Program-made: the position numbers and the translations under genes | Notes under the pieces: generated by a model | The model's database searches: none | Told to the model about the DNA's origin: nothing | The model's input: the letters and a program-made list of their open reading frames with translations, nothing else | Origin: Paraburkholderia sp. BL10I2N1 | Lineage (GTDB): Bacteria > Pseudomonadota > Gammaproteobacteria > Burkholderiales > Burkholderiaceae | Reading direction: 5' to 3' | Length of the DNA: 64,000 nt | NCBI RefSeq assembly: GCF_004361815.1 | Contig: NZ_SNWA01000002.1 | Coordinates: 992,001 to 1,056,000 of the forward strand | Shown here: in pieces, positions 35,003-43,497 of the stretch | Numbering within the stretch: position 1 is the stretch's first letter | Layout: every line of letters begins with the position of its first letter

Positions 35003-35620
35003 ATGAAACCGCTCGATGCAACGTTGCGCGCCGGCAGCGCCGTTGCAGTGCTGGTGTTGTCCGGGGCACTGTCCGGTTGCTACTACGTACCGTACGGCTA
35101 CTACCCGGGCTACGGGTACTACCCCGCCTATCCTGCCGTACCGACGGCGGCCACGCAGCAAGATGTCCCCATCGCGCCCGGCGACTCTTCGCAAGTTCCG
35201 GGGCAAACGCAATTCGCGATGCCTGACGGCACGTCGCCCGACGGGTCGCCCCCAACCTATGACATGGCGTCGGCCTACGGCGGCGCGCCGGCATACTATC
35301 CGATCGCCTATCCCTACCCGTATGCCTATCCGTACCCGTACTACGCTTATGGCTGGCCAGGTTTCTGGTGGCCGTCGGTGTCGGTCGGCTTCGCATTCTT
35401 TGGCGGGTGCTGCGGTCACAGCCACTACGACCACTATGGCCATTACGGCTACTACGGCCACTGGGGTCATTATGGCTATTGGGGTGGCCACGGTAACTGG
35501 GGTGGCGGTCACGGCTACTGGGGCGGCGGTCACGGTTACTGGGGCGGCACCCACGCTGGCTGGAGCGGTGGTGGCGGCCACTACTGGGCGACAGGCGGCG
35601 GCCACGGCCGTTCGCATTGA
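35003..35620 (+). CDS. Gly/His/Tyr/Trp-rich lipoprotein
   Basis: 205 residues from ATG 35003, with GAGGAG about 8 nt before it. A lipoprotein signal ends in LSGC (Cys about 28), followed by repeated Tyr-Pro-Gly-rich segments (YYPGYGYYPAYP, YPYPYAYPYPYYAYG) and then a C-terminal run of HYGYYGHWGHYGYWGG-like and HGYWGGG repeats. Histidines are frequent and evenly spaced, so metal or heme binding is possible but unproven. It is likely anchored in the outer or inner membrane. The upstream CRP/FNR-type site suggests environmental control. Confidence 0.75.
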   Translation: MKPLDATLRAGSAVAVLVLSGALSGCYYVPYGYYPGYGYYPAYPAVPTAATQQDVPIAPGDSSQVPGQTQFAMPDGTSPDGSPPTYDMASAYGGAPAYYPIAYPYPYAYPYPYYAYGWPGFWWPSVSVGFAFFGGCCGHSHYDHYGHYGYYGHWGHYGYWGGHGNWGGGHGYWGGGHGYWGGTHAGWSGGGGHYWATGGGHGRSH

Positions 35621-36137
35621 GCGAGGTCCGCTCCCGAACGGGACCGCGCCGGACATCCTGCGCGATCGCCGCCGCGAAAGACATGGCTATTCCCCGCGAC
35701 GAAGGGAATTCGTCGACAGCCACGGCGACGCACATCATGTCGTTATTGCCCGGTGCCTTTTCCATCAACTAACCGACTGTGCCGGTCAATCTCACGATTC
35801 CATCGCCGGTGCCGACGGCTACCTCGCGGAATTCGCGCGACGAACATCGCCAGAGCGTCGCAGCGCTGTTTCTTTCAATGCTGTCCAATAAGCCGCCGCG
35901 TGAACATGGAGCCAATTCACGACATCTACGACTGCCGACATTCCACGAACGAGCCTTTCGGCGAAGTCACGCTGGCTGCGTGAGTTGGTCTGGGTGCCCC
36001 GGATGCAGCAATTACGCGGCCCGCTCGACAGTCAGGCGGTCGACCACCGCCTTCACGCCCGGCGTCGATCGGGCAGCACCGCATACGATGGAGCGCTCAA
36101 TTGAGGAACTGACTTTTCCCGTCCTGCAACAGTGCGT
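35621..36137. other. Gene-free stretch between lipoprotein and CBS-BON gene
   Basis: 517 bp lying 3' of both neighbouring genes, which converge on it. Short frames in all phases lack family resemblance. No T-tailed hairpin was found by eye. Confidence 0.45.
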
Positions 36138-36830
36138 CTAAAGACCCGATACAACTACCGGGTAAGTCTCGGTATGATCTTCGACGCGCTTCACTCCAGG
36201 CGTGGCCTCCGCTGCGACACGTACAGCATTCACTGCGTCTGCCGACTGAAACATGCCCCACAGGTGAACGACCCCGTCCCTGACGACGATGTTGCGCCCC
36301 GCGAAGGCCCAGCTGCGACCAGCCAGTTCGCCCATCAGCATCGCCCGTATCTCGCGGTCAGTCGGTGCGGCATCCAGCGCGGGCTCTTCCGCCATAGAGG
36401 CCAGTGCCTGGACGAGATTGGCACGCGTCACGATACCCACGAGGTTCCCTTCTCGTGTCACTGGAACGCGCTTGATGCGCCTCGTTTCCATAAGATCGGC
36501 AACCTTGGCTAGCGGTGTCGCTTCGTCAACCGAAATGACATCCGTGGTCATCAGGTCGGCTACCTTCCTCCCGTGCGACTTCACGTACTCGTTCGCATCG
36601 CGGCCCAACGAGAACAGATCGAGCCACCCACGGCGCTGAGGTTTGTCGGTATCAAGCTCGGTGCGATGAATCAGATCGCCTTCGCTGATCATGCCGACGA
36701 TATGTCCCGCCGCGTCGACAACTGGAGCACCGCTGATCTTCTGCTCCACAAACACCTTCGCAACTTCACGTACCGTCATTTCAGGCTCGACGGATATGGC
36801 GGGCGTGCTCATAACGTCTGATGCATACAT
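36138..36830 (-). CDS. CBS-domain pair plus BON domain protein
   Basis: 230 residues with GAGGAGGAATAGTC before the ATG. The first CBS motif is ASDVMSTPAISVEPEMTVREVAKVFVEQKISGAPVVDAAGHIVGMISEGDLI, the second is VADLMTTDVISVDEATPLAKVADLMETRRIKRVPVTREGNLVGIVTRANLV, and a C-terminal BON domain follows (about 155-225, VVHLWGMFQSADAVNAVRVAAEATPGVKRVEDH). CBS pairs bind adenine nucleotides; BON domains bind membranes or phospholipid. No membrane span is seen, so it is cytosolic or peripheral. It is probably an energy-sensing stress protein. Confidence 0.9.
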   Translation of the reverse strand: MYASDVMSTPAISVEPEMTVREVAKVFVEQKISGAPVVDAAGHIVGMISEGDLIHRTELDTDKPQRRGWLDLFSLGRDANEYVKSHGRKVADLMTTDVISVDEATPLAKVADLMETRRIKRVPVTREGNLVGIVTRANLVQALASMAEEPALDAAPTDREIRAMLMGELAGRSWAFAGRNIVVRDGVVHLWGMFQSADAVNAVRVAAEATPGVKRVEDHTETYPVVVSGL

Positions 36831-37192
36831 GACTATTCCTCCTCACTCGGGTTAGCGAATCTAGTTGGCACGTGTTACGTTGCTCATGACATCGGCTCCT
36901 TGAATGATCCACGATCACCATGGATCTGCACTACATCAAACCTGTCTGGTGCCACATCACGCGGACGCGGCCAGGCTCCATTCGTCGACGATGATCCCGC
37001 AGCGGGGCAGGTCGTTTCGACGACGCGTCCATCTCTACGAAACCACTTTAGATCGGAGCGCGGCGCGACCCTTGACGTGCATCAACTGTTACGCGCTGTG
37101 CGCGCGATGCGTTGAAACTGACTCTGATCAAATCGTGCGGCACCTGCAACGCCCATGCTGGACCTGCACCCTGAAAAATCGTGGAGCCGTCC
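36831..37192. promoter_or_regulatory. Divergent control region with two FNR-like boxes
   Basis: TTGAC-GTGC-ATCAA (37072-37085) matches the FNR/ANR consensus TTGAT-N4-ATCAA at 9 of 10 positions, and CTGAC-TCTG-ATCAA (37118-37131) at 8 of 10. They lie 62-121 bp upstream of the APH-kinase start and within the region divergent to the CBS-BON gene. A shorter dyad TGATC-CAC-GATCA is at 36905-36917. No gene is seen in the gap. Confidence 0.55.
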
Positions 37193-38839
37193 ATGCGCAC
37201 CAATCAACCACTGTCACGCCGCCGGCCTCTGCACATTGCGCAGCGCGAACATGCAGCGCGACGCGGCTGGCGCAGCATCGACGACGCAATGCAGCGCGCA
37301 GCCTCGTATCGTCATCCGGCAGGTCAGATACACAGGATCGAAACCCATATTTCCGTGATCTATCTCGCTGGACGTTACGCCTATAAGGTCAGAAAGCCGG
37401 TCAATCCGGGCTTCGTTGATCTCACCTCGCCGGCCGCGCGGCAGCGGTACTGCAACGAAGAGGTCCGGCTCAACCGGCGTCTTGCGCGCGGGCTGTATCT
37501 CGATGTGCAGCCGATCGTCTCGAGCGGCAGAACCTTCAAGGTGGGTGGTCCCGGAAAAGTTGCCGGGCATGCGGTGCGGATGAGACGTTTCGCCGAAGCG
37601 GACGTGTTTTCGCACCTGCTGGAACGCGGCGAACTGGATGTCCCGCACGTTGCCCGTCTCGCGTGCGAGCTGGCCGCATTTCACGTCCGCGCTTCCTGCG
37701 CACCGGCGCGTACAGCGTTCGCATCATCCGCACGCGTGCGCGAACAGATGACAGGCGTGCTAGACGCACTTGAACGTGAAGCGCCCGCTCTGGTGCCCGC
37801 CGAGGTGCGCCTGTGGTGCCAGCAGGAGGCAGCGCGACTCGCCCCGCACTTCGACGCGCGACGCCGCATGGGTTTCGTACGCGAGTGTCACGGCGACCTG
37901 CATCTCGACAACATCATGCGCAAGGGCAGCGATGTCGTGATGTTCGACTGCATTGAATTCAGCGACACGTTGCGCTGGATCGACGTGGCCAGTGACCTCG
38001 CGTTTCCGCTGATGGACCTTAAGGTTCACGGTCGCGATGATCTTGCGGCTCACCTGCTGAACGACTGGCTTCAGTTCACGGGGGACTTCGGGGCGCTGTC
38101 GGTGATGCGCTTCTATATGGTCTACCGCGCGCTGGTGCGCGCGCTTGTCGCGATGTTGAAGGCGCCCGTCGCGCGGTCTACCGATAGTGTTGCAGCGGCA
38201 CGTGCCTATGTGGCATTTGCCCGGCGCACCGTGCGGGCCGATTCTCCCTGGCTGCTGCTCTGCCACGGTTATTCAGGGTCGGGAAAATCCGCAGCCAGCG
38301 CAGCGCTCGCACCGCTGATCGGCGCGGTCCGCCTGTCCAGCGACGTAGAGCGCAAACGCGAACGCCCGCTTTCGCCACCGGTGCTTCGCGCGCTGCCCGC
38401 CGCCGCGTACACTTCGCACGCGATCCACACTCACTACACCGCGCTGCTCGCCATCACACGTGACGCATTACTCGCGGGCTATCCGATGCTGGTCGATGCC
38501 ACGTTCCTCAAGGAGCACGACCGCAGGCGTTTTATCGAGCTTGCGAATACGTTGTCGATGCCCGTCTTCATTCTGGACTTTTACGCGAGCCCGCGAACAC
38601 TGGTCGAACGTGTGAGGGGACGAGCAGCTGGCCCATTCCAGCCATCGGACGCGGGTACGCTGGTGCTGGTCCGGCAACTGGCCAACGAGGAGCCCCTGTC
38701 CCCCGAAGAATGCCTGATGACAGTCAGCTTCGATACGGATGTGCCGCCCGACTCATTCCATCACCTTCGGTACTGGAAGTCGTTGCTGGGACCATTGAGC
38801 GCGGATCGGGTTGCCTCGAAGGAAGCGGCCGTCGTCTGA
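37193..38839 (+). CDS. APH-like kinase fused to P-loop ATPase/kinase
   Basis: 548 residues from ATG 37193 (GGAGCCGTCC upstream; GTG 37181 possible). The N-terminal half is an aminoglycoside-phosphotransferase-like fold with ECHGDLHLDNIMRKG and a metal-site VVMFDCIEFSDTLRWIDVASDLAF. The C-terminal half is a P-loop kinase with Walker A CHGYSGSGKS near 360 and PMLVDATFLKEHDRRRF. This two-kinase fusion is widespread and annotated as bifunctional APH/AAA protein; its substrate is unknown. Neighbouring UspA, CBS-BON and two-component genes suggest a stress role. Confidence 0.88.
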   Translation: MRTNQPLSRRRPLHIAQREHAARRGWRSIDDAMQRAASYRHPAGQIHRIETHISVIYLAGRYAYKVRKPVNPGFVDLTSPAARQRYCNEEVRLNRRLARGLYLDVQPIVSSGRTFKVGGPGKVAGHAVRMRRFAEADVFSHLLERGELDVPHVARLACELAAFHVRASCAPARTAFASSARVREQMTGVLDALEREAPALVPAEVRLWCQQEAARLAPHFDARRRMGFVRECHGDLHLDNIMRKGSDVVMFDCIEFSDTLRWIDVASDLAFPLMDLKVHGRDDLAAHLLNDWLQFTGDFGALSVMRFYMVYRALVRALVAMLKAPVARSTDSVAAARAYVAFARRTVRADSPWLLLCHGYSGSGKSAASAALAPLIGAVRLSSDVERKRERPLSPPVLRALPAAAYTSHAIHTHYTALLAITRDALLAGYPMLVDATFLKEHDRRRFIELANTLSMPVFILDFYASPRTLVERVRGRAAGPFQPSDAGTLVLVRQLANEEPLSPEECLMTVSFDTDVPPDSFHHLRYWKSLLGPLSADRVASKEAAVV

Positions 38840-38849
38840 AAACTGGCAT

Positions 38850-38880
38850 CGTACGCCGGTCACACGTGGAGCGGCGTACG
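38850..38880. terminator. Hairpin between convergent genes
   Basis: CGTACGCCG (38850-38858) and CGGCGTACG (38872-38880) form a perfect 9-bp stem with a 13-nt loop just after the APH-kinase stop. No T-run follows on either side, so it is a hairpin that may stall or protect transcripts rather than a clear intrinsic terminator. Confidence 0.4.
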
Positions 38881-38961
38881 CCCCCGCCTGGAGTCCGCCA
38901 GAATGGCAGCCCGCGCGCACGACGCGACGCGAAACGCCACATCCAGCTCCCGCTCGCAGTC

Positions 38962-39438
38962 TCACAGACCTGATGGGATCGGCTTGATGTCGGGATCGTG
39001 CCGGACGAGCAATACGGGCAGATGGGTCAGCCGGACGAGAGACTCGGCAACACTGCCCATTAGCATCCGCCGCCAGCCGCGGCGTCCGTGGGTGCCCATG
39101 ACGACGAGATCGGCCTCGCACTCATCAGCCGCGCGACTGAGAACGCTGGCGATCTCTTCGCCCCGCGCATCGATGGCACGGGCGACGCCGCGTACCTGAG
39201 CTTGCTGAAAGCATTCGTCTGCGTCTTTTAGCGTCTCCGTCACCGCATCGGTGGCGACGGCGTGGATCTGCTGCTCGTCGACAAAAACGGGACCGAGATC
39301 GCTCAGTCGCGTTGTGTGCTGCACGACACACACAGCCGTCACCGTGGCGTCTGCTGCCTGCGCCAGCCTCACCGCTTCCTCGAGCGCGAGCTGCGCCGAC
39401 GCACTGCCGTCGATCGCGGCGAAGATTCGCTTGTACAT
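38962..39438 (-). CDS. universal stress protein (UspA family)
   Basis: 158 residues from ATG 39438 (CCAGGAGGCGGCC upstream). MYKRIFAAIDGSASAQLALEEAVRLA opens the Usp fold, and the nucleotide-binding GTHGRRGWRRMLMGSVAESLVRLTHLPVLLVR is the G-2x-G-9x-G(S/T) motif of ATP-binding members. It is cytosolic. The frame continues to 39708 but that is shadow. An FNR-like box lies about 95 bp upstream, and the histidine-kinase gene diverges from it. Confidence 0.93.
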   Translation of the reverse strand: MYKRIFAAIDGSASAQLALEEAVRLAQAADATVTAVCVVQHTTRLSDLGPVFVDEQQIHAVATDAVTETLKDADECFQQAQVRGVARAIDARGEEIASVLSRAADECEADLVVMGTHGRRGWRRMLMGSVAESLVRLTHLPVLLVRHDPDIKPIPSGL

Positions 39439-39532
39439 GGCCGCCTCCTGGACTTGCGCCCTTATCCTTTGATGGCGAGGCCGTCTCAGCCCTGCCTGAG
39501 TACTCAGTTTGCCGACACCATGGATGTCATGT

Positions 39533-39546
39533 TTGACAAGGATCAA
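39533..39546. promoter_or_regulatory. FNR/ANR-like box between uspA-like and kinase genes
   Basis: TTGAC-AAGG-ATCAA matches TTGAT-N4-ATCAA at 9 of 10 positions. Its centre is about 101 bp upstream of the UspA ATG and about 196 bp upstream of the kinase ATG. With the boxes at 37072 and 34920 it suggests a shared FNR/CRP-family regulator. Confidence 0.55.
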
Positions 39547-39735
39547 CCGCTGCTTTGCTTGCCCATTGGACGTCACGGGCGCACGCCAGATGTATTTCCA
39601 TACTGGCAGCATGCGTCTAAAGGAGGCAAAATTAGAACGACCGTATCCCGCAGGGTCAGGCGACGGCGCGAAAACGAATTTCCGATCCGCAGCGGCTTCG
39701 CCGCCCACGGAATGATCTTGCTCAGGCGAACCCGC

Positions 39736-41403
39736 ATGGCGTTAAAAGACAAAACGCAAAATGCTCGAATGCAACCCCACCTGCCTGGGGGCGTCCTTCC
39801 CATCCGATGGCCCATGGCGATCGCTATCGCCGTGCTTGTGGCCGGCGTCGCCGCCACGATCAGCGCCTCGCAGTTTGTGGAACGCCAGACGTTACTTGCC
39901 GCGCCCGCGGCCCCGCCTACCCCGGCCGCCCGGCGCGCAAACGCGGAGGGCGTGCTCGTAGCGATTCTGGATATCGGACGGCTCTTCGACCAGACCATGG
40001 CCGGGCAGAAAGGTATCGACCTGCAGGTGCTCGCCGGGACGTCCGCGACCCAGATTTACAGCTTCGAACCGGCTGGCGACGATGTCGCCGACTCATCGCC
40101 GGTGGTTCGCCATACCGCGACGCTGAACCTTGGCGGTGAGCCCCTCACGCTCGTCTACACCACGAGCGAACGCGAGTTGCGCGCGGCCGCCGGCGACGCG
40201 GGTTCGCTCGTGCTGATCCTAGGGCTGGCGGCCGCCGTGCTGCTCGCTGCCGTCGCGTTCCTCGTCGCCCGCGAACGTGCCGGTGCGGCTCGCGCGAACC
40301 ACGAGGACCCGACCCGCTCGACACTCAACGAAGCGCGCATGATGGGCATCATCCGCTCGTCGATGGAAGCGATCATTACCATCGATGAAAGCCAGCGCAT
40401 CGTCATCTTCAATCCGATGGCCGAGCAGCTGTTCGGCTGCCCGGCGATGGATGCGATCGGCACCCCGCTGTCCCGGTTCATCCCCGAGCGGTTTCGTGCC
40501 GCCCACGCGCGGCACGTCGACCAGTTCGGCGTGACGGGCGTATCGGATCGCCAGATGGGCCGGCAGCGGGTGCTGTTCGGACTTCGGGCGAACGGCGAGG
40601 AATTCCCGATCGAAGCGTCGATTTCGCAGATTCGCGAGGCGAGCGGCAAGCTGTACACGGTGATGCTGCGCGACGTGACGGAACGCGTCAAAGCCGATAA
40701 TGCCCAGAAGCGCGCCCGCGAAGAGTTGCGCGAGCTGTCCGCGAATCTGCAGAATGTGCGTGAAGAGGAAAAAAACCGTATCGCCCGCGAGTTGCACGAC
40801 GATCTCGGCCAGCAGTTGACGGCGCTCAAGATGGATCTCTCGTCGGTCGAGAGGGCGCTCAGCGCCGATCCGGCGCTGAAGCCGGAACTGGCTGACCAGC
40901 TGCGCGGCATGCGCCGCCTGATCGACGCGACGGTCGCATCCGTCCGCCGGATCGCCGCCGACCTGCGGCCGGTGATGCTGGATGACCTCGGCCTGATTCC
41001 GGCAATCGAGTGGCTCGCCAGCGATTTCACGAGCCGTTACGGCATCGACGTCGAACGCCGCATCGAAACCGGCGAAACCCGCTTCACGCGCGACGGCGCG
41101 ACGGCACTGTTCCGCATCGTGCAGGAAGCGCTGACCAACGTCGCGAAGCATGCCGACGCGACCCTCGTGATGCTGACCCTGCGCATCGAGGACGACTCCT
41201 GTGTGCTGCGGATCGCCGACAACGGACACGGCGCGGGCGAGCACGACCCGCGGGCGGAAAAGTCGTTCGGCCTGCTGGGCATCCGCGAGCGGGTGCACAT
41301 GCTGGGCGGGTCGGTCGAAATCGACACGGCGAACGGGAAAGGCTTCGCGATCACGGTCACCTTCCCGCTCCAGACGATAAAACTCGAAGAGGCTCAACCA
41401 TGA
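39736..41403 (+). CDS. membrane sensor histidine kinase, NarX/HisKA_3 type with PAS domain
   Basis: About 555 residues from ATG 39736; ATG 39712 is possible. Membrane spans are near 25-47 (PMAIAIAVLVAGVAATISA) and 157-178 (LVLILGLAAAVLLAAVAFLVA) and enclose a periplasmic sensor of about 105 residues. A PAS domain follows (near 200-310, IIRSSMEAIITIDESQRIVIFNPMAEQLFGC). Next comes the HisKA_3 dimerisation helix with NRIARELHDDLGQQLTALK (phospho-His) and a HATPase domain with IVQEALTNVAKHA and GLLGIRERVHMLGG. It phosphorylates the response regulator encoded by the overlapping gene. Confidence 0.93.
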   Translation: MALKDKTQNARMQPHLPGGVLPIRWPMAIAIAVLVAGVAATISASQFVERQTLLAAPAAPPTPAARRANAEGVLVAILDIGRLFDQTMAGQKGIDLQVLAGTSATQIYSFEPAGDDVADSSPVVRHTATLNLGGEPLTLVYTTSERELRAAAGDAGSLVLILGLAAAVLLAAVAFLVARERAGAARANHEDPTRSTLNEARMMGIIRSSMEAIITIDESQRIVIFNPMAEQLFGCPAMDAIGTPLSRFIPERFRAAHARHVDQFGVTGVSDRQMGRQRVLFGLRANGEEFPIEASISQIREASGKLYTVMLRDVTERVKADNAQKRAREELRELSANLQNVREEEKNRIARELHDDLGQQLTALKMDLSSVERALSADPALKPELADQLRGMRRLIDATVASVRRIAADLRPVMLDDLGLIPAIEWLASDFTSRYGIDVERRIETGETRFTRDGATALFRIVQEALTNVAKHADATLVMLTLRIEDDSCVLRIADNGHGAGEHDPRAEKSFGLLGIRERVHMLGGSVEIDTANGKGFAITVTFPLQTIKLEEAQP

Positions 41404-42047
41404 CGAAGGTGCTGATAGCCGACGATCACACGCTGGTGCGCGATGGCCTGCGGCATATCCTGCAGAATGCCAGCGGCTTCGACGTGGTCGGCGAGGCGAA
41501 CGACGGCGCGAGCACGATCGCGCTGATCCGCGGCACCGAGGCCCATGTGCTGGTGCTCGATCTGTCGATGCCCGGCCGCAACGGCGTCGAACTCATCCGG
41601 CAGATCAAGGACGAAAAGCCTGCCTTGCGCATCCTCGTGCTGACCATGCACGCGGAACAGCAATATGCGGTGCGTGCCTTCAAGGCTGGCGCGTCCGGCT
41701 ACCTGACGAAGGAAAGCGCCAGCGCCGAACTGGTCGCGGCGGTCGCCAAGGTCGCAAGTGGCGGCGTTTACGTGAGCCTTGCGATGGCGGAGCAGTTTGC
41801 GCAGAGCCTGAACGAACCGGTCGATACGCTGCCTCACCAGCGGCTGTCGGACCGCGAATTCGACGTGTTCCGACGCATTGCGGCCGGCCAGACGATCTCC
41901 GAAATCGCCCAGGAGCTGTGTGTCAGCGCAAAGACGGTCAGCACCTACAAGACGCGCATCCTCGAAAAAATGCAGATGCCGCACGAAGCCGCGCTCGTAC
42001 GCTATGCGGTGCGCCACAAGCTTTTCGGCGAAGACGACGAGATCTGA
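41400..42047 (+). CDS. NarL/FixJ-type response regulator
   Basis: 215 residues from ATG 41400, overlapping the kinase stop in ATGA. The receiver domain has the acidic pair in VLIADDHTLVRDGL, the phospho-acceptor Asp in HVLVLDLSMPGRNG and the Lys in GYLTKESA. The C-terminal LuxR helix-turn-helix reads LSDREFDVFRRIAAGQTISEIAQELCVSAKTVSTYKTRILEKM. The tight kinase-regulator overlap makes the pairing nearly certain. Upstream in-frame sequence to 41010 is inside the kinase gene and is not part of it. Confidence 0.95.
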   Translation: MTKVLIADDHTLVRDGLRHILQNASGFDVVGEANDGASTIALIRGTEAHVLVLDLSMPGRNGVELIRQIKDEKPALRILVLTMHAEQQYAVRAFKAGASGYLTKESASAELVAAVAKVASGGVYVSLAMAEQFAQSLNEPVDTLPHQRLSDREFDVFRRIAAGQTISEIAQELCVSAKTVSTYKTRILEKMQMPHEAALVRYAVRHKLFGEDDEI

Positions 42048-42173
42048 TGCCCTTGCCTCCGGGCTTGCCAACAGGCGTGCGTCCGGATGCGGGTTTTCCC
42101 TTAATCGTGCAGGCGGCTTTGTTAGAAGCGGAATAAGACTCACGATCTGCGAGGCCGAACAAGAGAGGCAATC

Positions 42174-42527
42174 ATGAAAGCATGCAACTTTGTGAATCTG
42201 CTCGTCGTCGTGGGATGCGTGACGCTGACGTCGAATGTCTACGCGCAAGCCAGCAACGCCATGTCGATGGCGTCGAGTCCGGCTGCAAGTTCAGGCAAGG
42301 CGACGCCAGCGGACAAGAACCTGGCTCGCGATGTACGCAAGGCGCTATCGAAAGCGCCCAACTTCAACGTGTCGAACGTATTCGTCAAGGCGCGCGACGG
42401 TGTCGTGACATTATCCGGCAGCGTGCCGGACGGTCCGCAGATCCAGCAGGCCGCGGAAGTGGCGAAGGGCGTGCCGGGTGTCACGTCGGTGAGTAACCAT
42501 CTGACGCTCTATACAAAAGGGTATTAA
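42174..42527 (+). CDS. periplasmic BON-domain protein
   Basis: 117 residues with a signal peptide (MKACNFVNLLVVVGCVTLTSNVYAQA) and a single BON domain (about 45-115): DKNLARDVRKALSKAPNFNVSNVFVKARDGVVTLSGSVPDGPQIQQAAEVAKGVPGVTSVSNHL. OsmY/BON proteins protect the envelope under osmotic or pH stress. GAGAGGCAATC precedes the ATG. The gene lies 126 bp after the response regulator and may be its target. Confidence 0.9.
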   Translation: MKACNFVNLLVVVGCVTLTSNVYAQASNAMSMASSPAASSGKATPADKNLARDVRKALSKAPNFNVSNVFVKARDGVVTLSGSVPDGPQIQQAAEVAKGVPGVTSVSNHLTLYTKGY

Positions 42528-42771
42528 TCCTTCAAGGCGGCGTCGATCTACAGTCAAGTCGCGCCGGAGCACGAGTTCATGTTCCAGGCACGGCTGCGGT
42601 CAGCAGGAGTGGCGCCAGGACTCGTTCGAGCGTGCCAAACCGCGAAATCAGAATGGCGGGTTTGAGGTCGAACCGGGCGTACGAATGTTCAAACCGAGCG
42701 GTAGCGAGTGTTGCTTCATGGGCCGGTTCCGGAACGGTCTTGCCATGAGCGCCGTGACAGCTTGACACGGC

Positions 42772-43497
42772 TCAACAGACAAGTGCGGGATCGATCTCCT
42801 TGTGTGTGAGGCCGAATTTCGCCATGCGAGCGCGATGGTCGGGGGACCCTAGATATAAACGAAGCTGCTGGTTTACCGCGTTGATCAGATCGCCGTTGCT
42901 CTTGTTAAACGAGAATGCTCCGATCGGGGGGCATTGACTCCCATCCTCTCCGGGTTCGTGATCGACCGCCTCTACAGAGCCGCCGATACGGTCGGCCAGT
43001 ATGCGATTTCCCACGGCGGTGCTCGCATACGCGTCGATCGCCCCTGAGCGAACCGCTTCAATTGCGTCGGCCTGCTGCTCGAAACTGACGATCTGGTCTT
43101 CGCTTACCCCTGCCGCTCTCGCCGACTCGTGTTGCACCTGCCCGGCGATGATGCCGAGGCGCGCATCGCGACGTGCGGCGAGTGACGCATAGCTATTGAG
43201 CGCCTTTGGATTTCCTGTCCGAATCAAGAAACCGTCCCCGATCGCCCATACCGGCAAGCTGAATGCAACCAGATTGGCCCGTTCAGGCGTGACGAAAAGC
43301 GGAACATTCATATCCCAGCGGCCGGCTCCAACCCCTGGCAGCAGTTCGCTGAAAGTTGTCAGGTGATGCTCGATCTGGGTAACGCCGATAGCCCGAAGGA
43401 CAGCATCGGCCAAATCAAGGTCCGCTCCGATAGCCGCCCCATCCGAGTCTGTCCAGCCGAATGGGGGTTCTTCGATATACGCGATCGTTACTTTCAT
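42772..43497 (-). CDS. type-2 solute-binding-fold protein (SBP_bac_3) without signal peptide
   Basis: 241 residues from ATG 43497 (GAGGCGAAGG upstream). The sequence starts directly with VTIAYIEEPPFGWTDSDGAAIGADLDLADAVLRAIGV, the mature N-terminus of amino-acid-type binding proteins, and contains FVTPERANLVAFSLPVWAIGDGFLIR. The longer frame to 43527 adds only basic residues, not a hydrophobic signal. It may be cytosolic, a sensor or enzyme of the fold such as cyclohexadienyl dehydratase-like proteins, or the start may be misread. No transporter genes are adjacent. Confidence 0.75.
   Translation of the reverse strand: MKVTIAYIEEPPFGWTDSDGAAIGADLDLADAVLRAIGVTQIEHHLTTFSELLPGVGAGRWDMNVPLFVTPERANLVAFSLPVWAIGDGFLIRTGNPKALNSYASLAARRDARLGIIAGQVQHESARAAGVSEDQIVSFEQQADAIEAVRSGAIDAYASTAVGNRILADRIGGSVEAVDHEPGEDGSQCPPIGAFSFNKSNGDLINAVNQQLRLYLGSPDHRARMAKFGLTHKEIDPALVC

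Noticed and set aside
39262..39735. Extension of the histidine kinase frame upstream to 39262
   Set aside because: It would overlap the uspA-like gene antisense and the FNR-like control region; the membrane-sensor architecture is complete from ATG 39736.
41010..41399. N-terminal extension of the response regulator
   Set aside because: Sequence before 41400 is an out-of-phase reading of the kinase ATPase domain; the receiver domain begins at ATG 41400.
42762..42775. TTGAC-ACGG-CTCAA as an FNR box
   Set aside because: It overlaps the 3' end of a minus-strand gene and precedes no gene; 8 of 10 matches can occur by chance.
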